DNA from: JACDAF01 sp036276035
GTDB lineage: Bacteria > Chloroflexota > Limnocylindria > P2-11E
Direction of reading: 5' to 3'
Length of the DNA stretch: 41,164 nt
Assembly: GCA_036276035.1 (NCBI GenBank)
Contig: DASUCM010000018.1
Location: forward strand, 1-41,164
This document shows positions 25,089 through 33,552 of the stretch, one piece after another; within the stretch, counting starts at the first letter, position 1; every line of letters begins with the position of its first letter. The notes beneath the pieces were generated by a model. The model ran no database searches and was not told where the DNA came from. It worked only from the letters and a program-made list of their open reading frames with translations. Both the position numbers and the translations under genes were made by a program.

Positions 25089-25964
25089 GTGCTCGCCACG
25101 GTGTTGGTCCGCGCCCTCGAGCGCACGCTCCCGCTCGTTCCCCGCCCGCTCGTGCCCGCGCTCAGCGAGATCACCGGCACGATCGCCTACCTCGCGTCGC
25201 CCCGGGCCCGCGCGGCCGTCCGCGCGAACCAGCTCGTCGTCGCGCCCGGGCGCCGGCCACGGGTCCGCCGGACGTTCGTGAACCAGGCCTGGAACTACCT
25301 CGAGACGTTCCGCCTGTTCCGGCAGCGCGCCGACCGGGTGCGCGACCGGATCGAGACCGTGCATTGGGAGCGCTTCCTGGAGGCGCACGCGCTCGGCCGC
25401 GGCGTCGTCATCGCGTCCGCCCACTTCGGACCGGTGAACGTGTGCGGCCAGGTCATGATCACGCGCGGGTACCCGACGACGATGCCGGTCGAGGATGAGA
25501 CGAGCGAGTTCGCGCGGGCGATCAACCGCGCGCGTTCGGCCTTCGGCGCGACGTTCGTCGCGACAAGCTCCGCACGCGGGATCTACCGCGTCCTCCGGGA
25601 GGGCGGGGTCCTGGGCGTCATCGCCGACCGTGCCGTGACCGGCACGGGCGAGCGGGTGGAGTTCTTCGGGCGTGAGGTGCTCCTCCCGTCCGCGCACATC
25701 GCGCTCGCGCTCCGGGCAAAGGCCGTCGTCCTCCCGGCTTTCGCGTACCGCGCCGGGAAGAAGGTGAGCCTCCGCTTCGAGCCGCCGCTCACGCTCGCGG
25801 ACACGGGCGACCACGACGCCGACGTCCGGCGCGGCATGCGAGAGTTCGCGCGGGTGATGGAAGGGCACATCCGGGGATGCCCGGAGGAATGGACCGTCTT
25901 CGAGCCGGTCTTCCCGGTCGGCTCGGTCGGGCAAAGCCCGCCCTCGCCGGGACGTCATGGGTAA
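25089..25964 (+). CDS. Second LpxL-like acyltransferase with altered HX4D motif
   Basis: A 291-residue acyltransferase of the same family, starting at GTG nine bases after the previous stop. The motif that should be HX4D reads His112-F-G-P-V-Asn117, so the acidic partner is replaced by Asn. Other blocks are present: GVLGVIADRAVTGTGERVEFFGREV, then SAHIALALRAKAVVLPAFAYRAGKK and EEWTVFEPVF at the end. It is only distantly similar to its neighbour. Either Asn supports a slower reaction or the protein is a regulatory or accessory paralogue. Its final eight bases overlap the PHP gene, so translation is coupled. In mycobacteria one acyltransferase (Rv2611c) suffices at this position. Confidence 0.88.
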   Translation: MLATVLVRALERTLPLVPRPLVPALSEITGTIAYLASPRARAAVRANQLVVAPGRRPRVRRTFVNQAWNYLETFRLFRQRADRVRDRIETVHWERFLEAHALGRGVVIASAHFGPVNVCGQVMITRGYPTTMPVEDETSEFARAINRARSAFGATFVATSSARGIYRVLREGGVLGVIADRAVTGTGERVEFFGREVLLPSAHIALALRAKAVVLPAFAYRAGKKVSLRFEPPLTLADTGDHDADVRRGMREFARVMEGHIRGCPEEWTVFEPVFPVGSVGQSPPSPGRHG

Positions 25965-26715
25965 AGCAGACCTCCAGCTCCACTCAGACCTCGGTGACGG
26001 GCTGGACACGCCCGAAGCGATCCTCGAGGGCGCGGAGCGGGCGGGGCTGGACGTCATCGCCCTCACGGATCACGACGACATCCGCGGCGCATTCGCGCTG
26101 CGCGACATCGCGGCGCGGCGGTCGAGCGCGGTCGCGATCGTGCCCGGGGTGGAGGTCACGACGAGGTCCGGGCACCTGCTCGCGCTGTACGTCGAGAACG
26201 AGGTCCCGATGTTCCGGCCGCTGCCGGAGACGATCGCCGCGATCCACGGGCAGGGCGGGCTCGCCATCGTCCCGCACCCGCTCTCCTACCTCACGTTCTC
26301 CATCGGCGAGCGCGCGCTGCGCGCGCTGGCAGAGCTCGGCGACGCTCCCTCCTTCGTCGACGGGATCGAGCTCCGGAACCCGTCGTACGCCGGACGCGTG
26401 CGCGTCCGCCGCGCGGCCTGGCTGAACACGCACGTGCTGCGGGTCGCGGAGACCGGGTCGAGCGACGCCCACCACGCCGAGCTCGTCGGCACCGCCTGGA
26501 CCGAGTTCGAGGGCACGTCGGCGGGGGAGCTGCGGGCCGCGATCGTCGCGCGGACGACGAAGGCCGGCGGCCGCGCGTGGACGCTGCGCGAGCACCTTCG
26601 CGGCGCGGCGGAGCAGCAGTACCGCTCGATGGTGCGTGACCCAGCGAAGCGCGCATGGCGCCGCCGGCCCGTCACCGCGGCGACCCGGGCGAAGCGCAAG
26701 AAGCCCCTGGCGTGA
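25957..26715 (+). CDS. PHP-domain phosphoesterase in inositol-lipid operon
   Basis: A 252-residue PHP protein. Metal-binding motifs: DLQLHSDLGDG (Gln7 in place of the usual first His, His9), LTDHDD (Asp38, His39, Asp40), VPGVEVT with Glu65 and His73, VPHP (His107), and SSDAHH (Asp170, His172). Most ligands of a trinuclear site are intact, so it should hydrolyse a phosphate ester. The C-terminal 30 residues are strongly basic (AKRAWRRRP, AKRKKPLA), which may bind anionic membrane. It lies between acyltransferases and a PimA-like enzyme. In the mycobacterial pathway phosphatidylinositol phosphate must be dephosphorylated to phosphatidylinositol by a phosphatase that, to my knowledge, is not firmly assigned, and this gene is a candidate. 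The stop overlaps the next GTG as GTGA. Confidence 0.88.
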   Translation: MGKADLQLHSDLGDGLDTPEAILEGAERAGLDVIALTDHDDIRGAFALRDIAARRSSAVAIVPGVEVTTRSGHLLALYVENEVPMFRPLPETIAAIHGQGGLAIVPHPLSYLTFSIGERALRALAELGDAPSFVDGIELRNPSYAGRVRVRRAAWLNTHVLRVAETGSSDAHHAELVGTAWTEFEGTSAGELRAAIVARTTKAGGRAWTLREHLRGAAEQQYRSMVRDPAKRAWRRRPVTAATRAKRKKPLA

Positions 26716-27830
26716 AGATCGGGATCGTCTCCCCGTACGCGTACCCGCGGCCGGGTGGCGCCAATTCGTACATCCGCGAGACCTATGAGGAGCTCCGCCG
26801 TCTCGGCCACGAGGTCCGGATCATCACCGCGCCGTGGGGCGACGACCCCCCGGCCCAGGACGTCATCCAGATCGGCCAGGCGATCGCGGTGCCGTACAAC
26901 GGGAGCGTCGGACGCATCACGCTCTCGCTGCGGCTCGAGTACCTGGTGAACCGCATGCTCGAGCGCGAGCGGTTCGACATCCTCCACCACCACGAGCCGT
27001 TGGTGCCGTTCCTCTCCGCGCAGATCCTCGACCGCGCGACCTGCCCGAACGTGGCGACCTTCCACTCGTTCGGCGGCTTCTCCCTCTCCTACTGGCTCGG
27101 CCGGGGGATCGGCCATCACTACATGAAGAAGCTCGACGCGCGCATCGCGGTATCGACCGCCGCGCGGCACTTCGTCTCGCGCTACTTCCCCGGCGAGTAC
27201 CGGATCATCCCGAACGGCGTCGACGTCGCCGCGTACCGCAGCGCGCGGCCGCTCCCGGAGTACCGCGACGGGAAGTTCAACATCCTCTTCACCGGCCGCC
27301 TCGAGCCGCGCAAGGGCGCGATGTACCTCATGCGCGCCTACGCGGCGCTCAAGGTGAAACATCCGGAGACGCGTCTCATCGTGGTCGGCGTCGGCCCGCA
27401 GCTCGGTGAGCTGCGGCGGTTCGTCCGGGACGAGCGCGTCGGCGACGTGCTCTTCGCGGGCCGCGCGACCGACAACGACAAAGCGCGCTTCTTCCGCACG
27501 GCGGACGTGTTCTGCGCGCCTTCCACAGGGCAGGAATCTTTCGGGATCGTCCTGCTCGAGGCGATGGCCGCCGGCCTCCCCGTCGTCGCGAGCGACATCC
27601 ACGGCTACAAGCGCGTCGTCCAGCGGAACGTGAGCGGGCTCCTCGTCGAGCCGAAGGACGCTCACGCGCTGGAGGGCGCGCTCGAGCGGCTCCTCCTTGA
27701 TCCCGCGCTCCGCGCGAGCCTCGGCGAGGCCGGCGCCAGACGCGCACCCGAATACGACTGGTCCCACGTGACGGAACAGCTGCTGGACCTCTATGAAGAG
27801 GTCATCCAGGCCCGGAGAGCGCGCGTATAG
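26712..27830 (+). CDS. GT4 glycosyltransferase, PimA-like
   Basis: A 372-residue GT-B retaining glycosyltransferase opening with MKIGIVSPYAYPRPGGAN and continuing with HHHEPLVPFLS, which recalls the actinobacterial PimA opening. Donor-domain motifs are IPNGVDVAAYR, FTGRLEPRKGAMYLM and APSTGQESFGIVLLEAMAAGLPVVASDI. PimA adds the first mannose to phosphatidyl-myo-inositol. The assignment as PimA rests on the whole neighbourhood; sequence alone supports only a GT4 enzyme. It starts at GTG overlapping the PHP stop. A longer frame beginning at 26655 is antecedent sequence of the PHP gene. It is the last gene of the operon. Confidence 0.9.
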   Translation: MKIGIVSPYAYPRPGGANSYIRETYEELRRLGHEVRIITAPWGDDPPAQDVIQIGQAIAVPYNGSVGRITLSLRLEYLVNRMLERERFDILHHHEPLVPFLSAQILDRATCPNVATFHSFGGFSLSYWLGRGIGHHYMKKLDARIAVSTAARHFVSRYFPGEYRIIPNGVDVAAYRSARPLPEYRDGKFNILFTGRLEPRKGAMYLMRAYAALKVKHPETRLIVVGVGPQLGELRRFVRDERVGDVLFAGRATDNDKARFFRTADVFCAPSTGQESFGIVLLEAMAAGLPVVASDIHGYKRVVQRNVSGLLVEPKDAHALEGALERLLLDPALRASLGEAGARRAPEYDWSHVTEQLLDLYEEVIQARRARV

Positions 27831-27831
27831 T
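27826..27831 (+). promoter_or_regulatory. Possible -10 box TATAGT for the ABC importer genes
   Basis: TATAGT straddles the stop codon of the glycosyltransferase gene, 48 bases before the GTG start of the binding protein. It is the nearest good -10 in the short gap. No -35 of quality is visible. Confidence 0.35.
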
Positions 27832-27879
27832 GAGCGCGTTTCCGGGCGGGTCCAGCACACAAAATGGGGGTGGATCACT

Positions 27880-29541
27880 GTGCTCACCGCAGCGCGCCGG
27901 CCATCGATCGGACTGGCGCTAGTTCTCTCGATCCTCCTCGCGGCATGCGCGCAGACCCCGAGCGGCGGCGGAGGTACCGCGACCACCGCACCGACCGGAG
28001 GTGGGGGCGAACAGCCGCGCGCCGGCGGCGTGCTCACCTACATCGTGAGCGCCGAGCCGCCGACGTTCGACGGCCACCAGTCCACGACGTTCGCGACGCT
28101 GATGCCCGCATCGCCGCACTACAGCACGCTGTACAAGCTCGATCCGGCGGATAACGTCAGCAAGATCGTCCCGGACGTCGCGGCGGCCATGCCACAGGTC
28201 TCGGCAGACAAGCTCACGTACACGGTGAAGCTGCGGACCGACGTGAAGTTCCACGACGGGACGACGATGACCAGCGAGGATGTCAAGGCGACCTACGACA
28301 AGATCATGAATCCACCGACGGGCGTGACGAGCCCGCGCCGCGGTGTGTATGCGGCGGTCGACTCTGTCACCGCGACCGATCCGAGCACGATCACCTTCAA
28401 GCTGAAGTTCGCGACGGGGTCCTTCCTTGCGAGCCTCGCCTCGCCGTGGAACTACATCTACAGCGCGGCCAAGCTACGTTCCGACCCGAAGTTCTACGAG
28501 AAGAACATCATGGGGACGGGACCCTTCACGTTCATCGAGTACGTGAAAGGCTCGCACTGGTCCGGCCGGAAGAACCCGAATTACTTCGAGAAGGGCAAGC
28601 CCTACCTCGACGCGTACCGCGCGGTGTTCATCACCGACCCGTCGCGGCAGACCGCGGCGATCCGCAGCAAGCAGGCGATGATCGAGTTCCGCGGGTTCAC
28701 GCCGACCCAGGTGAGTGAGCTGTCAGCCGCGCTCGGGACCCAGCTCGCGATCCAGGAGGCGTCCTGGGTCTGCGTGAACTACATCTCGTTCAACACGACA
28801 AAGGCACCATTCAATGACGAGCGCGTCCGGCGCGCGCTGACGCTCGCTGTCGACCGCTGGGCCGGCGGGGCAGCGCTCTCGCGGCAGACGATCGTCAAGG
28901 GTGTCGGCGGCCTCATGCGTCCCGGCGGACCCTTCGCGATGCCCGACGCGGAGCTCGAGAGGATCCCGGGCTTCTACAAGGACAATGCGAAGGCCGTGGC
29001 GGAGGCCAAGAGCCTGCTCGCCGCCGCCGGCGTGCCGAACCTGACCTTCGCGTTCCACAACCGGAACGTGACGACGCCATACGAGCCGGTCGCGCTCTTC
29101 CTCATCAATGAGTGGAAGAAGATCGGCGTCACCGCGACGCACACCGTCAAGGAGACGGCTGCCTACCTTGCAGACCTACGCAACAAGAACTTCGATGTCG
29201 GTCTCGACTTCAACTGCGACTACTTCGACGAGCCGGACCTTCAGCTCGCGAAGTTCTACTCGGCGAGCAAGCTCGGCGCAGGGTTGAACCTGTCGCACTA
29301 CGACGACACGAAGCTGGACGGGATGATCGACGCGCAGGCGCGCGAGACCGACCCGGAGAAGCGCAAGCAGCTGGTCTGGGAGATCGAGCGCTACGCGATG
29401 GGCGAGAAGGCCTGGCAGGTGCCGGTCATCTGGTGGCATCGCGTCATCCCGCACCTCGCCACCGTACGCGGCTACCGCATCGGATCGAATCACTACACGA
29501 CCATGGACATGGCGAACATCTGGCTCGCGGACACGAGATAG
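27880..29541 (+). CDS. ABC transporter substrate-binding lipoprotein, family 5
   Basis: A 553-residue peptide/opine-type binding protein (SBP family 5). The N-terminal signal ends in the lipobox LLAAC with Cys23, followed by a Ser/Gly/Thr-rich linker. The mature domain opens with GGVLTYIVSAEPPTFDGHQS. It contains LTYTVKLRTDVKFHDGTTMTSEDV, the core signature, and later RVRRALTLAVDRWA. The start is the GTG at 27880; an upstream ATG at 27793 would place residues before the signal that do not fit a signal peptide. Two permease genes follow in the same direction, so this is the receptor of a Dpp/Opp-like importer. The ligand could be a peptide, opine, nickel chelate or sugar oligomer. Confidence 0.93.
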   Translation: MLTAARRPSIGLALVLSILLAACAQTPSGGGGTATTAPTGGGGEQPRAGGVLTYIVSAEPPTFDGHQSTTFATLMPASPHYSTLYKLDPADNVSKIVPDVAAAMPQVSADKLTYTVKLRTDVKFHDGTTMTSEDVKATYDKIMNPPTGVTSPRRGVYAAVDSVTATDPSTITFKLKFATGSFLASLASPWNYIYSAAKLRSDPKFYEKNIMGTGPFTFIEYVKGSHWSGRKNPNYFEKGKPYLDAYRAVFITDPSRQTAAIRSKQAMIEFRGFTPTQVSELSAALGTQLAIQEASWVCVNYISFNTTKAPFNDERVRRALTLAVDRWAGGAALSRQTIVKGVGGLMRPGGPFAMPDAELERIPGFYKDNAKAVAEAKSLLAAAGVPNLTFAFHNRNVTTPYEPVALFLINEWKKIGVTATHTVKETAAYLADLRNKNFDVGLDFNCDYFDEPDLQLAKFYSASKLGAGLNLSHYDDTKLDGMIDAQARETDPEKRKQLVWEIERYAMGEKAWQVPVIWWHRVIPHLATVRGYRIGSNHYTTMDMANIWLADTR

Positions 29542-29580
29542 CGAGACCCAGGGGAAACACAGGGGCCGGCCGAGGCTAGC

Positions 29581-30531
29581 GTGCAGCGCTACGTCATCGG
29601 CCGGCTCCTGTTGATGATCCCGACCCTTCTCGGCGTCGCCATCCTCACCTTCGCGATCATGCGGGTCGTCCCCGGAGACGTCGTCGTCCTCAGGTACGCG
29701 GGATCGGGCGCCGTTCCGCAGGAGGTCATCGACGCCGAGCGGAAGGAGCTCGGCCTCGACCGGCCGATGCCGGAGCAGTTCGCGGAGTGGATGCTGGACA
29801 TCGTGCGGCTCGACTTCGGCCACTCGCTCTGGACCGACCGGCCCGTCATGGATGAGATCAAGGGGCGCTTCGGCATCAGCCTGGAGCTCGCGCTCCTTGC
29901 CACGCTTTTGGCCACCGCATTGGCGCTGCCGCTCGGCGTCATCGCTGCGGTGAAGCAGGACACCTGGATCGACTACGTCATCCGGGTCTTCAGCATCGGC
30001 GGGCTCGCGATGCCGTCGTTCTGGCTCGGGATCCTGGTCATCCTCGGGCTCGTCGTCGCCTTCCAGTGGGCGCCACCCCTCATCTTCGTGCCGCTCTGGG
30101 AAGATCCGATCGCGAACCTGGCGCAGCTGATCTGGCCCGCGATCGTGGTCGGCTACCGGTATTCCGCCGTGGCCACACGGATGACCCGATCGTCGGTCCT
30201 CGAGGTGCTCCGGGAGGACTACGTGCGGACCGCGCGAGCAAAGGGGCTCAAGGAGACGCTCGTGATCATCCGCCACGCGCTGCGGAATTCCCTGCTCCCG
30301 GTCGTCACCGTCATCAGCCTTGAGTTCGCCTTCCTCTTCGGCGGTCTCGTCGTCACGGAGCAGGTCTTCAACGTGAACGGGCTGGGCAAGCTCCTGGTGG
30401 ATGCGGTCTCCCAGCGCGACTACACGCTCGTGCAGGCGCTGGTCCTCGTCTTCGCGTTCATGTTCGTCTTCATCAACTTCATCGTGGACCTTCTGTACGG
30501 CGCCCTCGATCCGAGGATCAAGTACACGTGA
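29581..30531 (+). CDS. ABC transporter permease, DppB/OppB type
   Basis: A 316-residue inner-membrane permease with the classic first-permease opening RYVIGRLLLMIPTLLGVAILTFAIMRVVPGD. The EAA coupling loop reads EDYVRTARAKGLKETLVIIRHALRNSLLPV, where it contacts the ATPase. Six membrane helices are visible. The start is a GTG at 29581, with GAGG four bases upstream. It lies 39 bases after the binding protein and is followed by a second permease. The length and motifs are standard, and no lesion is visible. Confidence 0.94.
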   Translation: MQRYVIGRLLLMIPTLLGVAILTFAIMRVVPGDVVVLRYAGSGAVPQEVIDAERKELGLDRPMPEQFAEWMLDIVRLDFGHSLWTDRPVMDEIKGRFGISLELALLATLLATALALPLGVIAAVKQDTWIDYVIRVFSIGGLAMPSFWLGILVILGLVVAFQWAPPLIFVPLWEDPIANLAQLIWPAIVVGYRYSAVATRMTRSSVLEVLREDYVRTARAKGLKETLVIIRHALRNSLLPVVTVISLEFAFLFGGLVVTEQVFNVNGLGKLLVDAVSQRDYTLVQALVLVFAFMFVFINFIVDLLYGALDPRIKYT

Positions 30532-30598
30532 GCGAGGCCAGGACGCGGCGGCCGCAGCCGGCGCGGCTGGACGAGCGAACGTGTCCCGCAGGGCACGC

Positions 30599-31516
30599 GT
30601 GAGCGAAGCCGCGAGGCTGGCGGCCGAGGACGAGGCCGCGCGGCTGCGTCACCTCGAGGACACCGGCTGGCGCAGGTTCCGTCGGGGCACTTTCGACTTC
30701 ATGAAGCGCCGCCCGCTCGGCACGGTGGGTGCCGTGATCATCATCCTGATGATCGGTGCCGCGGTGTTCGCTGACGCCGTCGCGCCATACGGACCTCACG
30801 AGGGTGAGTTCACGGGACTGCCGACCCCGCCGGACGGCAAGCACCTGCTCGGGACGGACTCGTTCGGGCGCGACGTCTTCTCGCGGCTGATCTACGGATC
30901 ACAGACCGCGCTGCTGGTCGGCTTCTCATCGTCACTGGTCGGGTCGACCTTGGGGCTGATCCTCGGTGTCGTCGGCGCCTATTTCGGCGGGAAGGTCGAC
31001 GAGATCATCCAGCGCCTCATGGACGTGCTCATCTCGTTCCCACTCATCGTCATCGCGATCGCCGTTGTGGCCGCTCTCGGGCCGGGCACGACGAACGTGA
31101 TCGTGGCTGTCACGCTCCCGGTGATACCCCGCGTCGCGAGGGTCGTCCGTTCGAGCGCCCTCGCCATCGTGCAGATGCCCTACATCGAGGCCGCGCGCTC
31201 CGTCGGCGTGCGCGCTCCGCGGATCATGGCGCGACACATCGTGCCGAACGTGTTCGCCTCGTTCCTGATCATGGTGACGGCGTTCCTCGGCCAGGCCATC
31301 CTGCTCGAGGCCTCGCTCTCGTTCCTCGGGCTCGGCGTGGTCGAGCCGGAGCCGGCGTGGGGACTGATGCTGCGTGGCCAGGGGATGACCTTCCTCCACC
31401 AGGCGCCGTGGCTCGCGATCGCGCCGGGCGTCGCCATCAGTCTTTCGGTGTTCGGCTTCAACCTCTTCGGCGACTCGCTCCGCGACGCGCTCGACCCGCG
31501 CCTCCGGACGGCGTAG
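30599..31516 (+). CDS. ABC transporter permease, DppC/OppC type
   Basis: A 305-residue permease beginning with a cytoplasmic Arg/Glu-rich segment, then FMKRRPLGTVGAVIIILMIGAAVFADAVAPY. LLGTDSFGRDVFSRLIYGSQTALLVG is typical of the second permease. The EAA loop is PYIEAARSVGVRAPRIMARHIVPNVFASFLI. The start is uncertain: GTG at 30599 follows AGGG, but an in-frame GTG at 30581 is also possible. No ATP-binding DppD/DppF gene follows; the next gene is on the other strand. ATPases must therefore be supplied from elsewhere. Confidence 0.92.
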   Translation: MSEAARLAAEDEAARLRHLEDTGWRRFRRGTFDFMKRRPLGTVGAVIIILMIGAAVFADAVAPYGPHEGEFTGLPTPPDGKHLLGTDSFGRDVFSRLIYGSQTALLVGFSSSLVGSTLGLILGVVGAYFGGKVDEIIQRLMDVLISFPLIVIAIAVVAALGPGTTNVIVAVTLPVIPRVARVVRSSALAIVQMPYIEAARSVGVRAPRIMARHIVPNVFASFLIMVTAFLGQAILLEASLSFLGLGVVEPEPAWGLMLRGQGMTFLHQAPWLAIAPGVAISLSVFGFNLFGDSLRDALDPRLRTA

Positions 31517-31530
31517 CGGGCGGACCCGCT
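31515..31530. terminator. Convergent hairpin after the ABC permease
   Basis: AGCGGG (31515-31520) and CCCGCT (31525-31530) pair around CGGA. It begins inside the permease stop codon and ends eight bases before the stop of the convergent crotonase-family gene. It could end transcription from both sides. Confidence 0.5.
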
Positions 31531-31537
31531 CTCCGCG

Positions 31538-32311
31538 CTATTTCCCGCGCCACTCCGGCTTGCGCTTCTCCATGAACGCCCGGACACCCTCGCGGAAGTC
31601 CGCGCTCGTGTAGCAGAGGAGCACGAGGTCGCGCCCCTCGTCGGGCAACAGACGCTGCCGGACGCGACGCAGGCCCTCCTTCGTCGCCCAGAGCGTGAGC
31701 GGCGCGTGGCCGGATACCGTGCGCGCGAGCTCCTCCGCACGCGCCGCGACCTCCCCGGCGGGGACGACCTCGCTCACGAGACCGACGCGCAGCGCCTCCT
31801 CGCTCGAGAGCAGACGCGCGGTGAAGATGAGCTCCTTCGTCCGTGCGACGCCGATGAGCGACGCGATGCGGACGAGGTTCGCGAGCGAGAGGCAGTTGCC
31901 GAGGGTGCGCGCGATCGGCATCCCGAAGGTGGCGTCCGCCGACGCGACGCGCAGGTCGCACGCAGCCGCGATGGCGAGGCCCCCGCCGGTCGTCGCGCCG
32001 CCGATCGCGGCGATCGTCGGCACGCGCACGTCCTCGAGCGCGCCGAGGATGCGGTCCATCTTCTCCTCGTACGCGATGGCCTGCTCCTCGGTGCTGAAAT
32101 CCTTGAACTGCGAGATGTCGGTGCCGGCGACGAACGCGTTGCCCGCCCCGGTGAGGATCAGCGCCCGCACCGCCTTGTCCGCGTTCACACGCTGCGCGAT
32201 CTCGTAGAGGTCCTCGTACATCGCGAAGGTCATCGCGTTACGGGCCTGCTGGCGGTCGAACGTGACGTGCGCGATCCCGTCGCGCACCTCGTAGCGGACG
32301 TCCGTGCTCAC
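31538..32311 (-). CDS. Crotonase-superfamily protein (enoyl-CoA hydratase-like)
   Basis: A 257-residue crotonase-fold enzyme with the CoA-binding and oxyanion stretches AGTDISQFKDF and GGATTGGGLAIAAACDLRVAS. The two glutamates that act on water in enoyl-CoA hydratase appear as Ala113 and Ile133 (FGMPIARTLGNC), so ordinary hydratase activity is doubtful. Other crotonase reactions (isomerase, lyase, thioesterase-like) use different residues. It starts at GTG overlapping the CoA-transferase stop as GTGA, so it probably processes the acyl-CoA made by that enzyme. It is the last gene of the minus-strand run. Confidence 0.88.
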   Translation of the reverse strand: MSTDVRYEVRDGIAHVTFDRQQARNAMTFAMYEDLYEIAQRVNADKAVRALILTGAGNAFVAGTDISQFKDFSTEEQAIAYEEKMDRILGALEDVRVPTIAAIGGATTGGGLAIAAACDLRVASADATFGMPIARTLGNCLSLANLVRIASLIGVARTKELIFTARLLSSEEALRVGLVSEVVPAGEVAARAEELARTVSGHAPLTLWATKEGLRRVRQRLLPDEGRDLVLLCYTSADFREGVRAFMEKRKPEWRGK

Positions 32312-33552
32312 GCCACGCACCCGTCCCGCACGAGACGCTCGATCTCCTCCGCCGCATAGCCGAGCTCCGCCAGCACCTCGCGCGAATGTTCGCCGAGGAG
32401 GGGCCCGGCGCGCTCGAGACGGACCGGCGTGCGCCCGAGCCGGAGCGGCGAGCCGAGGCCGCGGACCGTGCCGAGGCGCGGGTGCGGGAGCTCGGTGAAG
32501 AAGCCGCGGGCCCGCAAGTGCGGGTCCTCGAACGCGGCGCCGTAGTCGGCGATCTCCGCGCAGGGGACCCCGGCGGCCCGGAGCCCCTCGAGCCATTCGG
32601 CCATCGGGCGGAGCGCCGTGACCTCCTCGATGAGCGGGATGAGCGCGCGCACGTTCGCGCGCCGCCGCGTGGCATCCGCGAACCGCTCGTCGTGCTCGAG
32701 GTGGCCGAGTCCGGCAACGGCGCAGAACGCGGTCCAGTTCCGCGGCGTCGTCGCGCCGACGATGAAGTGGCCGTCGGCCGCGCGGACGGCCTGGTACGGC
32801 GCGACGAGCTTGTGCGCCGAGCCCGAGGCGCGCGGGATCTCGCCCGTCGTGAAGTACTGCCCCGCCTCCCACACCGCGAGCGCCACGGACGACTCGAACA
32901 TCGAGATGTCGACGAGCTGGCCCGTGCCGTCGCGCTCGCGGGCCGAGAGCGCGGCGAGGATCGCGATGGTCCCGTAGAGGCCGGCCGTGAGATCGGAGAT
33001 CGCGACGCCGACCTTCACGGGCGGGCCGCCCTCCTCGCCGGTGACGCTCATGAGGCCGCTCATGCCCTGCACGATGATGTCGAGCGCGGGACGGTCCGCG
33101 TACGGCCCGTCCTGGCCCCACCCGGTGACCGCGCAGTAGATCAGGCGCGGGCTCTCGCGCATGAGGTCCGCGGGGTCGAGGCCGAGGTCGCGCATCGTGC
33201 CGGGCCGCAGGTTCTCGACGATGACGTCGGCGCCTGCGCTGAGCCTGCGGAAGATCGCCTTGCCCTCGGCGCGCTTCAGGTCCAGCGCAAGGCTGCGCTT
33301 CCCGCGGTTCAGCCGCGCGAAGTTGCCGCTCTCGCCATCAACGACCGGCTCGAGGAGCCGCGAGAGGTCGCCGCCGGCGGGGTTCTCGACCTTCACGACC
33401 TCCGCGCCGAGGTCCGCGAGCTGCATCCCGCAGAACGGGCCGGCCATGTAGTTGCCGACCTCGATCACCCGCACGCCCCGGAGCGGCGGTGCACCCGTCG
33501 CCGGCGCGGAGCGGCTCGCTTCCGCTCTCGCGCGGCGCGCGTCCTCTTTCAA
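32308..33552 (-). CDS. Class III (CaiB/BaiF) CoA-transferase
   Basis: A 414-residue CoA-transferase that moves CoA between carboxylic acids through an enzyme-bound anhydride. Family markers: GVRVIEVGNYMAGPFCGMQLADLGAEVVKVE (shown in part), GKRSLALDLK, VIVENLRPGTM, and Asp158 in DRPALDIIVQGMSG, the likely catalytic Asp. VKVGVAISDLTAGLYG and DISMFESSVAL are also typical. It starts at TTG 33552, which overlaps the preceding stop as TTGA. No in-frame ATG or GTG occurs before the conserved region except internal ones. The crotonase-like gene follows in an overlap, suggesting a short acyl-CoA pathway such as for a dicarboxylic or branched acid. Confidence 0.93.
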   Translation of the reverse strand: MKEDARRARAEASRSAPATGAPPLRGVRVIEVGNYMAGPFCGMQLADLGAEVVKVENPAGGDLSRLLEPVVDGESGNFARLNRGKRSLALDLKRAEGKAIFRRLSAGADVIVENLRPGTMRDLGLDPADLMRESPRLIYCAVTGWGQDGPYADRPALDIIVQGMSGLMSVTGEEGGPPVKVGVAISDLTAGLYGTIAILAALSARERDGTGQLVDISMFESSVALAVWEAGQYFTTGEIPRASGSAHKLVAPYQAVRAADGHFIVGATTPRNWTAFCAVAGLGHLEHDERFADATRRRANVRALIPLIEEVTALRPMAEWLEGLRAAGVPCAEIADYGAAFEDPHLRARGFFTELPHPRLGTVRGLGSPLRLGRTPVRLERAGPLLGEHSREVLAELGYAAEEIERLVRDGCVA

